From Acanthaster planci (Eukaryota; Echinodermata; Asteroidea; Valvatida; Acanthasteridae): a stretch of 64,000 bases of DNA. Position 1 is the first letter of the stretch, and every line of letters begins with the position of its first letter. The translations under genes and the position numbers were made by a program. The DNA is taken from the NCBI RefSeq assembly GCF_001949145.1, contig NW_019091479.1, forward strand, positions 414,668 through 478,667, read 5' to 3'. The notes beneath the pieces were generated by a model, which saw only the letters and a program-made list of their open reading frames with translations, was not told the DNA's origin and did not search any database. This document shows, in pieces, positions 22,701 to 32,200 of the stretch.

Positions 22701-24867
22701 TTCAATAACTAACGCATGTTCGTGAATATTTAGATTACATATGCACCTTCAGTTGCTTTTAAAACTCACCTTTCAATATTGACTCTCAGTCTAGGCCATA
22801 TTTTGAAAACCACACAAATCCTCGTGGTAAGATATTTCGATGCGTGTTGAAACGTGATTCCACAAAATCAATTTGGCTGTCTGTAATGCTATCTTATTAG
22901 GGTTACAGATCCATTACAGGTTAGTGGTGAGACCCAAGGGGGAGAGTGCTCACATCCGCATTGAAATACTATCCATGGCGGTGACTGCGTGTGGACATAC
23001 GTACACGTGTGTTCAACTTTGCCGTGCATGTGACGAACGAACTCAAGCCGTGCATGTGACGAAGGAACTCAAGTTGTGCGCCCATACATTCATTTGTGCA
23101 AGCGCATAAATGAAGGGCCCGAAGTAAATCTTTTCGTACTTTACCCACACCAAACAATGGCTCGAATTCATCTCATAGCTCAAAGCATTAGCAGGAATCA
23201 ACACTTTTTTGTTCTATGGTATGCTGGGCACCAGGTGTGGAAGGGGATAAGTTTAGAAAGGTGAAATAACTCAAAAGGTGAAGATTCCTTTAAGCTCTGA
23301 CGCATTCTGTTTTCGCCTGGTTTCTTATTAACATAACTCTGAACGAGACATGTACTAGATTTGCGTGATGGACTTGAACAAAGCATGGAAGGTAACGCAC
23401 TGTACGGAATCTCTTTATTGAGTTGTGTAGTTCTGAGAACTTGATTGAACTCTTTTTGTCAAAACAGAGATAACAACAGAGACTAACGTCTCGTTGTGCT
23501 CTAGCTCTCAATGCAGTGCGGCAACCAAAATTAAAGTGCTATGCTGTGAAAATTCCGGAGGGAGTGTTTTCCATTGTTTCACCAAATTGGGCTCTGTTTA
23601 CGAGCCAGATGTTTCATGCTCGCTCTTCTTTTCGATATTTTCATTATTTTGCAGCTCATCCTAAAGTTCGTGCATTTGTGTCACATGGTGGTATAAACAG
23701 TTGCCATGAGAGCATCTATCACGGGGTACCGGTGGTCTGCATGCCTGTATTCGGCGATCAAGGGGACAACTGCGTGCGGCTTCAGGCCAAAGGAATGGCC
23801 ATTATAGTGGACATCAAGAACCTCCTAAACACAACGCTCTATGATGCCATCACGAAAATCATACAAAATACAAGGTATCGTAGGTCTACCGAAACTTCAA
23901 ATTCAGCTCACAAAAATACTCGAAACTTAAGACTTTTAAGGCGTATATTCGACCCTAGTACATGTTTTCTGACTTGATGTCGTTGCTATTTTCTTTCTGC
24001 TGGGCAAATTTCTGTCTTATGTTCAATACAACTGGCCTAATATGGGAACTTGCACTCAATTTTCACTGCAATTCGAATTAGTCGAAGCCACTTGGACTAA
24101 ACAAATCGCCTCTTTTAACACTTGGACATGATTAGGCGACAGTAGAGTCCAAGCAATCTTCGTGGGCTTCCCTTCCATGCATTAATCGATTTCACTCAAA
24201 ATAGCTCGCGCGCACACTGGCATACCCCAAATCAAAATCCTCCAAATTCACCTCCAAAATGATCCTTAAACTGTGTTATGCGCCCACTGTAAGGTTCAAT
24301 GCAGGAATCGGCGATTGATGGTGGTAACTCGCGTAGGCCTAGGGAAAGAAAAGAGAAATTCCCCTTTAAATCGGAAGCGCTTTTGTTAACCGTTGACTAA
24401 ACCTTAAGGAAAGGCCCCTTTAGCCTACCAGGCACTTTTGGCGTCGTTGATATACATATGTGGATTACGACTGCAAAAGGAACAAAGCTAATTGGTTTAC
24501 ACTGAATGTTTCACAACTATGAATTCGTTTTATCAAATGCACGCATTTAGGCCTACACTGGCCTGTATGCATTGGCCTTATTACCTTTCGTACCCTGCTA
24601 TTTTGTGTATACAGGTACAAGGAGACTGCCCTGCATATGTCGCAAATAGTGAAAGACCGGGTCAGCGGGATGTCCCCCGTCGATGAGATTGCCTACTGGA
24701 TTGAATACGCGATTAAACACGGCACGGAGCATCTCAAACCTCGCGCCCTCCAGCTTTCAGTTATCGAATATTACATGCTGGATGTCCTGGCGATCCATGC
24801 TGTCTTTGTCATAGTGATCCTGCTGTGCATCAAGTACACGTGCTGCACGAGAAAAAAACAACTGTGA
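15836..24867 (+). CDS. UDP-glucuronosyltransferase locus, alternative first exons and shared exons 2-4
   Basis: Two intact first exons (15836-16744 and 20318-21229) and one broken one (18392-19296) precede a single downstream set: 22134-22356, 23655-23874 and 24615-24867. All first-exon donors are phase 0, and either intact exon joins exon 2 in frame. 1a-2-3-4 gives 534 residues and 1c-2-3-4 gives 535, the usual size for animal UGTs. These enzymes transfer a sugar from UDP-glucuronate or UDP-glucose to small lipophilic acceptors at the lumenal face of the ER. The first exon sets acceptor choice and exons 2-4 bind the UDP-sugar. The arrangement is like the vertebrate UGT1 cluster. The alternative is a tandem array of full genes in which the upstream copies lost their 3' exons. 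Splicing of 1a to exon 2, about 5.4 kb away, is inferred and not shown. Confidence 0.8.
16745..18391. other. Between UGT first exons 1a and 1b
   Basis: No UGT exons 2-4 are visible between the first two first exons. This supports either shared downstream exons or loss of private ones. The first ~100 bases after 16745 resemble the flank after pseudo-exon 1b (for example CACTGGGCTCCT-type and ATTGACCACTT words). Just before 18392 the sequence resembles the flank of exon 1c. Otherwise nothing is recognised. Confidence 0.55.
18392..19296 (+). pseudogene. Broken UGT first exon 1b
   Basis: It aligns base for base with exons 1a and 1c over nearly the whole length, but it has early in-frame TAG stops (first at 18431-18433) and several small insertions or deletions. 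The splice donor is GCAAAC where 1a has GTAAAC. The upstream flank and most of the body match exon 1c, while the last ~100 bases and the downstream flank match 1a. No functional product is expected from this exon. Confidence 0.88.
19297..20317. other. Between UGT first exons 1b and 1c
   Basis: No exon is recognised. The final ~40 bases (about 20281-20317, including GGCAGCGCTGGCAGAG) are shared with the sequence just before pseudo-exon 1b at about 18363-18391. They could be a conserved 5' UTR or proximal promoter of these first exons. Confidence 0.5.
20318..21229 (+). CDS. UGT first exon 1c (aglycone-binding domain)
   Basis: It has 304 codons ending at GTTAAG|GTATTG, phase 0. A hydrophobic leader covers residues 1-26. 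The SSHY motif carries the predicted catalytic His40, and Asp164 lies in the GDTVYLC stretch. This is the first exon nearest the shared exons (904-nt intron to exon 2), so it is the most secure partner for them. The second half is nearly identical to exon 1a; the N-terminal 100 residues are more divergent, as expected for paralogues selected for different acceptors. Confidence 0.88.
22134..22356 (+). CDS. UGT exon 2 (start of UDP-sugar-binding domain)
   Basis: The acceptor is AAATGGCAG|GAACTC and the donor CTCCTCG|GTAAAT; the exon starts in phase 0 and ends after one base of a codon. It encodes residues 305-378 of the 1c form, from ELDVFANN through PQNDLL. The IIVVAMGT stretch matches the family's VVVFSLGS loop. 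The usual W-L before PQNDLL is K-I here, a departure from the UGT signature. Confidence 0.87.
23655..23874 (+). CDS. UGT exon 3 (UGT signature and UDP-sugar site)
   Basis: The acceptor is TATTTTGCAG|CTCATC and the donor ACAAG|GTATCG. The split codon with exon 2 gives Ala, making NDLLAHPKVRAFVSHGG. It holds the heart of the UGT signature: SHGG (His389 of the 1c form, phosphate contact), Glu397 (ribose contact) and GDQGDN (Asp413-Gln414, sugar contact). Residue roles are from knowledge of the family. All key residues are present. Confidence 0.9.
24615..24867 (+). CDS. UGT exon 4 (membrane anchor and ER tail)
   Basis: The acceptor is GTATACAG|GTACAAGG, and the split codon with exon 3 gives Arg (TRYKETA). 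It encodes 83 residues and a TGA stop. The protein passes through the envelope helix region (DEIAYWIEYAIKHG, like the family's WIEFVMRHKG) into a single hydrophobic helix (AIHAVFVIVILLC) and a short basic tail. The tail ends KKQL, a KKxx dilysine ER-retrieval signal, so the enzyme should be a type I ER membrane protein with its active site in the lumen. Confidence 0.9.
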
Positions 24868-26343
24868 CATCATAACCATACATTATCATATCCTGGTTTC
24901 CCTACAAGTGTTTGGGAAGGCATCACCACCAACCTCTGCACTAAGTCCAAGTACACGTAGATAAGCGTAATAGCACAGTTTAATATTCAAGTTAATGTCA
25001 TGATCACCTATTAGATATCAAGTACTGTAATTTCATGATGTAGACCGTCAAATTATATAGTGTTTTACTATTTATCCTAAACGTGAAATGTGACTTCGCA
25101 TAAAGGCTCAAAGCTTATATAAGACAATGGGTGTGGTCCATTTAAGTAAGCGGGTCGTCAGCAAGTCCTTGGGGGTACATCGTCAAGTTTATTTCTTTGT
25201 GTAGGCATTGTGTTCCCAGAGAGACCCACATAAGAGCTTGCTTCGCACCCTCTTGTGTCCACTTATTACCGTGAGTTCAGAAATCCGACTTGACGAATCT
25301 GCCAGCCGTTTGTGCAAAGTAAATAAGCTCATCTACCAAAACAGGTAGCAGCCAATGAAATTGATGGATTTGTTTTTACATCGTTCATACGTCTATTATA
25401 ATGATCCAGTCTGCAAGTCTGACAACTTTGATCGATGGAAATGCAAAGTCTGACTTCTGCTTAGTGGAAATTCCGTATACATTATATTATACATTAAGCG
25501 ACGTAAGTTCGACTTGATTCAGTCTAGTGTCGATCACATCCAAAGAAGAAATTACCGATTAAAATGTTTTTCTTCCCACCTCCTAATTCAGCTCCGCCCA
25601 CACATATCTGACCAACGGCAGCCAGGCAATGATCGTGAAGCCAAAATATCCGACGTGCGCAACTGCGCGCATTTATGGGGCAGTTGGAGACGCTAGCGTT
25701 TGTCCATACTCTTCTATGTTTTTCTGACAACGTGCGCACAGATTATCCGTCTCGAACAGAAGCACCCCCTCATTGGTTGAAAAGAACGCAATGGTTGGCT
25801 GTGTTCATTTTGTTGGAAGCGATGCGACTGCAACGCTTGCGTTTCATAGTCGTTCATGGATCAGCGATGTGCAATTACATGTGCAATGTAGTACCAAAGG
25901 AGCCTCCAATACTAAGGAAATAGCGCCTTCTCATTGTCAAGCTCGAGGCCTAAAGGCCTATCCTGGGTACAGGGCAAAATACTTTACTGGTGAATTTTCT
26001 TCGTTACTGTTTCATTTTATTGGAATATCGTTGATTCTACAACAAAATTGACGACTATGTACACAATAACAGATAGCCTTTGCTTCATAACCAACCTTCA
26101 AAGTAATCGATTTTGCATATTTGTAGTTAGGCCTATACAAAGAAATAACACGATTCGATGCAAAGATGTTCCCACAAAACGTAGGTAAGGTGGAATTCAG
26201 ATAGTTTAAATAGTTTACATAATATATAAATAAAGATAACGTATTGCTTGCTGTGCAAAATAATGATCGGTTCTCCACGCTAAAAAAAGGTTTAGTTGTA
26301 TTGACCTGCTCTTGCAAATGCATAGTACAGCTTAGACAATTCA

Positions 26344-26349
26344 TTTATT
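26344..26349 (-). terminator. Candidate polyadenylation signal for agrin
   Basis: AATAAA on the minus strand, about 2.75 kb past the agrin stop codon. It is the only clean copy I found between there and the stop on this strand. Transcript data would decide. Confidence 0.3.
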
Positions 26350-27910
26350 CAAGGAAAAAAGTCAGTGTTATGAGGGTCAACAGTCTCGACTGGTATTCCA
26401 TCACTGCCCCTAAATTTTACGGTACAATCCATTAGTCAGTCTGCCTTGCTGAAACAGTTCATGAGAGAGCAAGACTGCTGTACACGTAGAAGGCGGACTA
26501 CGGTCAATCTGTTGGCTCTACACCGACAAGCTCACTTGAATCTACGGATGTTTCACAAAGACTACCCCGGCTTGATTATTCTGGCAATCACAGCATTACG
26601 GTGAATATGTCACACGAAAGATTATGTCTGCTTGAAAAAGAAAAACATTCAAATAAATATTATATAAACCTGTTGTGTACATAATTGAAAATAGCGACAA
26701 AGCTAGCTAAAACACGTGCCATCAGAACTAAATACATAAAAAATTATTGCTGTACATTTGTGGACAGTGAGTTTACAATAGATAAGTCTTTATAAACAGT
26801 CAACAAAACTCTACAAAACTCACTCCAAATTTTCGACCAGTAATACCCATCCAAAATCTGTAATTCCAACTGCCATTCAGTGATTAAAGGTATTCTTAAC
26901 ATTAGTTATATCCTATCAAACTATGAGACACAGCACAGAGTATCTTGAACAGTGTGGTACACGGTGATTATTAAAGGAAATTCTGTAAATTGGAAAATTT
27001 GAAAGCTTGATCTTTTTGTACGTACATGAATTATTTGAAACAGACATCATACAGCATAAAATATTTCACACTGGTTCACATGTAATCCTCCCAATAAATA
27101 ACATTGGTTTAAATGGAAGCAACCGAGGATTTTCCAAACATTTACTTTGAGAATACAATTACAAAATTGTTTTAAATTTTTTCCGACATGCAAAATCATT
27201 TCAAATCAAGACTGAGGATTTTGTGATAAAAATGTGCAAACCAACAGCATGATAGAATGAATTTAAAAAAGACAGTAATACTTTTAAAACCACCGACATC
27301 AAATAAATGTCAAACAGGGATAAAAATCATTTACAGATAAAAAATACAATTGAAAAACTTCAAACTTCATTTAAATCGACAATATCAAAGGTTTGTCATT
27401 CCCATGTCAAATTGCTATTTCAATGGAGAAACACGTGTATAAAATTCAATGATAAGGTTATTTAAGATCAGTCCAGGAATATGATTTAAGTGCTTTAAAA
27501 CTGCCTTTGGCGTGGGCCATCAGTTTACAAAAACCAGGAATCTACCTCTTTGTCGGTGAAGTTCGTCTCTGTTAGTTCACCTAGCTGAACTCATTTTCCT
27601 ATTTCAAGTCTAACATTATCCAAGTAAAGTCACCAGCACCAATTCTTATTAAAAATTATCATAAGCTGGGGCAAATGAAAGTCTCACTGAGCACTGATGG
27701 TGGCCAATCGACAGAACAACAGAGCATGGTCATTAAAAATACCACTTGGATATGATGGAAAATTTTTTAAAGGGTCACAGGTCAGTCGAGGTATACATAT
27801 CTACAACTGGCATGGTATCTATGAACAACTTTTGATACATAAAAAAAATCATAAATATTCCAGCGCTGTCATTGAGTCCATCATAAGATCATCATAAGTC
27901 ATTCAGTCTT

Positions 27911-28000
27911 AAGCCAAGTCACAAGCTATTTCAAATGAGCGGTGACAAGAGCATTCTTTTGTCCTTGTCCAGTCTGTTACTTATGACTGGTCTTGTGAAA
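27911..28000. repeat. Dispersed repeat, copy A
   Basis: The stretch with CACAAGCTATT, GTGACAA, CATTC, TTTGTC and TTACTTATGACTGGTCTTGT recurs at 38408-38500. There the last part has expanded into a 12-bp tandem array. In copy A the ATGACTGGTC unit occurs once. Confidence 0.6.
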
Positions 28001-29102
28001 GAAAACTTGCAATGGACTCGAGATTGAAACACTGAAATATTACATATTGGGAAAAATTGCAGTTACAGAATATTGGAACAATTGCAAAGCAAATATTTCA
28101 TTTTAGTTAACTTGTAAGATTTTTGCATTCTAGGAATGAATCTATATGAAGTGAATATCTGTAAACAGAAGGTCATGCCAGGAGAATGTTCACGTGATCA
28201 ACAGAGGAAGGAGTGATATTTACGAAAGCACCTTAGAAATCATGTTTTCAAAAAACCTCTTCAATCTTTGCAGCGCTACAAGAGACATTCCATATTTCTA
28301 TTTTTATCCAAACACCTTAAAAACGATATTCGCCTTCCATAATTTTTTCAACTTTCTCCTACATCCCTCTGCACACCTTTCCCACAAATTTGGAGACTGA
28401 ATGCCAGCCAACACTTGTTACTGTATTTCGAAGTATAATACAAACACTTCAGCCAACAACAACTTTGATATCTTTGTCCCACATGCATAACCTTGAAGCT
28501 GATACAAAATTACAGGCCCCATTTTAACAGGGTAGCAACAGGTGAAAGTCTGAATCCACAAACACCTCATAGCAATTTACTTAAACATCAGCCACAATCA
28601 GCTTCATCAAATTACTGCAGCACCAAAACTGTTGAGTGAATTGGATTTTTGTACACGATGGAAGCCTGTATAAATTACATGAAAATGCCACATGATCCAG
28701 TTTATACAGTGCTCTGCTTAACCATTTGCAACCATCTGTTTCTGGAAACAGTTGCATCATTTAAGTACATGGCTTGTGAACATATACTTGCTTATCCTGA
28801 CTTGGGTAAATAATTTTTATCGTCGTTAAAAAGATTAGTTCTTTAAGGCCTTCACATGCTACCTGATGCATTATCAGACCTTACGAGCATACAGATGAAC
28901 CTACCAAGTCCCCCAACCAATGAGTGAAAGCCTCTCATGCCTGACCTTTTCCAAAGTTCTAGCTGAAACAAACATAACTCGGGGGGGGGAGGATACGGCC
29001 ACTTGCATCACAGCACCAACCTACAATACATAGAGAAGAATTCACTACCCCCAATTCTTTCACCACCACCCCCCCCCCATTTTCCTTCTAAGATGCCTTG
29101 TG

Positions 29103-29260
29103 TTATGCCTCAGGGTAGTCACAGAATGATGACGGTCTCTGCTCTCTCGCATCATTGTATAGATGTAGACTAGTTTCTTGCAGCTCCACGTCTGTTATGC
29201 AGCCTTGGAAGCCCGTTCTGTACTCAAACGGAACATTTGATTGGAGGCTCGAATGTCCAC
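29103..29260 (-). CDS. AGRN: Agrin exon e28: end of LamG3 and stop
   Basis: Acceptor CCAATCAG|GTGGAC. It encodes the last LamG strands ([13 protein letters not shown]) and the second Cys of the fold in SFCDYPEA, then TAA. The split codon with e27 gives WIGG. Confidence 0.88.
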
Positions 29261-32200
29261 CTGATTGGGAAGAGTAATACAGCAGTTCAAGAATTGGGAC
29301 CAGGTAATACAACCAAAGGAACTTGGGCCAAATTGAAGGTTATGTACCAGTACCAATGACACAATTGCTGTATCATCTTTTATGCACTAGGTGGTCAATT
29401 CCCAATTCAAAGATTGATACACCACTATGATATCAACTCTTTCTGCTCACACTTACCAATCCACATGATTCCGTCTGTATTCAAGAATGATGACCCTGCC
29501 TTGGATGTGCCAAGTGAGGGCGCTTCATCATCCACTTGAATACTGCTCTCCCGCCGGGTTCTGTGAGGATACCAAAGAAGAAAGAAAAGTCATTAATCCA
29601 AGCCCAACTGAAATAGAGATTTTCCTGCAATGCACATGTACATCTTGCCGTGGTTATTGGATGCTTGTATTCTTTATAGCAGATACGAGAAAAATTACAG
29701 TTTTTAGGAAATACTTGCCTTGAAATAATCACCGTGTGCCACTGGTCGTCGTTTACTGATACAGGAGATGAGATTCTTTTCACGCCAGCTCCCAGGTTGT
29801 ATGCAAACTCTACTTGGCCATTGACTATGGCCACAGCAACAAAGTCACCACCTCTGCTGTTGTCACTGTTGTACAGCATCAAGCCGGCTTGCCGCAAGGT
29901 CCTGAATCGCATCTTGATGATGTTTGTATTCTGCGCTTTTTCACTGCAGAACAATTGATAGAAACTGAACCTTTACAAGAAGAACTGTACTCAAAGCTCA
30001 TATACACTGCATGTATGAAAAGCTATTCCAGGCTTGAACACTTCACACCAATTTGTTATGGAAAAAGGCAGCAAATAATAATATTGCTCTGCATGGTAAC
30101 AAAACCTAGAAACTTGAGTGTAGTAAACTACAAGGTTATATAGCTCACTGCAGGACAGGCTGCTGGAACCAGCACAAAATTCCAGTGGCTACTAGTTTGA
30201 ATCTGACTATTAAAATAGCTTCATTTGCTTGGAAAACTATGTTGGGATTCTTCTCTGAGAAAGAAATTTATTCCTTTTTCAGATAGAAGCCTAGTTTTAT
30301 AATCTGGAAAATCTACTAAATATAACATGATGCTTTCACCTTGACAGTACATGAGCCATGAATACAACAGACACAGGCAGAAATGCAGAGCAACCACGTG
30401 TGGTCATTTGGCAAGAAATGAAACTGCCTCAAAACAACACAGCAAAAGATGTAAGGGCCTTTATGTCATAGCCACACATCCTAAACTGCAGTAACGGTAA
30501 CTGGGAATACTTACATTTGTCTTGCTATGTTGGGATAACTGAAGTAACTCTGGCCATCAAAGGACACAGGTGCATTGGTATCCTGCTTCTCTGTCACAGG
30601 ATTCTGTACTGTCATGTGGTCTGAAAAAGCAAAAGATTTGAGGTCAAAGATTGAAACTGGGTATTGAGCGACTGCAAAACATTGTATATATAACGGTTTT
30701 GCCCGTACCCAACGTATGNNNNNNNNNNNNNNNNNNNNNNNNNNNNNNNNNNNNNNNNNNNNNNNNNNNNNNNNNNNNNNNNNNNNNNNNNNNNNNNNNN
30801 NNNNNNNNNNNNNNNNNNNNNNNNNNNNNNNNNNNNNNNNNNNNNNNNNNNNNNNNNNNNNNNNNNNNNNNNNNNNNNNNNNNNNNNNNNNNNNNNNNNN
30901 NNNNNNNNNNNNNNNNNNNNNNNNNNGATGTATTTTTGCGTTGGGGAGATATTAATAATATATATAACGGTTTTGCCCGTACCCAAAGTTGGGTACGGGC
31001 AAAACCGTTATATATATAATTAACATCTCCCCAACGCAAAAATACATCTTGCAAAACATTGATTTTGATCCGCAAACTTGATAAAAATAGAAAAATTAGA
31101 AAAACAATAGAAAAAAACTCCAGTTTATCAGAACATACTTGACATGTTGATGAGAAAATTTGGCTTCAACAAATATTTTGTCACTCAGCATGTATTTCGT
31201 GATTAATAGCCAAAACAGCTATCAATTTAAAGAGTCAAGAACACAAACCTCCACTGGCAGTGGACGTTTCCATGGAGACACAAGTAATATCTAGCTCCTC
31301 GGTTCCTGGAGGGCAGACACATGAGTAATTCTCATCCTCGGGTACACAGAGATACGTGGGCATGCAGGGACTGCCAACGCAGGGATGCTCAACAAAACGT
31401 TGGATGTTAGCTTGCTGCAGAGATGCCTCAATCAAATCTGGTATCTCCTCACGGTCAATGGACAACTACAATTAGGAAACGCAAAGACAGATGAGTCCTG
31501 TGAAGCTATAAAGGTAATTTTTGATAACCAAAATGCCAGCTATAAATACCATCAGGGCAATATGGTTAAATTAACCCCTTCTTGATGGGAATTTCTTTCC
31601 GAAAGTCGACTCCAAGAATTCCAGCCTCGCTTGGCCATGAAGGCCACCTGCTAAACCGCAAATTCTCGGTTTGTGGCCCAGTGTGCTCTGCACGCTTTGA
31701 ATTACACGGTGAAAAGGCTGATTGTTCGGTCGCATGCGGCTCTACTCAAGCTTCCACATTCCCATTGCCTCTTTTCAAAGTGGGGACTATTGTGAAGCTG
31801 GTGATTATGATGCAAATTCGGTCTTGCCATTTCTGGGCTACACACAAAGACCAATTACCATATACACAAGAGCCAGGGTCTGCCTTCTTTCAATGTGTTC
31901 GCTCGAGCGTGGGCCAAGAATAATAGCTGAAAAGAGGGCTGAGTATCTCAATTTTCACGGCGTGTCTTAACATGTCCCGCCGTGAAGGGGTTAAAAGAAG
32001 ACTGTCTGACGTACCATTTTAATTCCACCAACAAAGCCATCGGTAATCCCTGCCTTCCGTGAGAATTTGGAGTAGTTGTCTGTCCCCCCAATGAACAGGC
32101 TCTGCTTGAGGTTCAGCTGCTTTGCTAAGCCCTAAGGAATGGAATCAAAAGATGAAAAAAATTAAATTACATGCATCTCTTCGAGTCTATGTGTTAATTC

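Larger units (their letters stand above)
24868..29102. other. Convergent intergenic region: UGT 3' flank and probable agrin 3' UTR
   Basis: The UGT gene (+) and agrin (-) point at each other here. AATAAA at 26229-26234 (+) and TTTATT at 26344-26349 (AATAAA on -) are the clearest polyadenylation-type words near the middle. They suggest a long agrin 3' UTR, about 26.3-29.1 kb. No coding exon is recognised. Part of 27911-28000 belongs to a dispersed repeat also seen at 38.4 kb. Confidence 0.45.

Noticed and set aside
23516-23654. Upstream extension of UGT exon 3 as an open frame
   Set aside because: A strong acceptor (TATTTTGCAG) at 23654 and exact phase with exon 2 show that the exon starts at 23655.
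30612-31075. Open frames crossing the gap at 30719-30926
   Set aside because: They consist mainly of undetermined bases and a hairpin.
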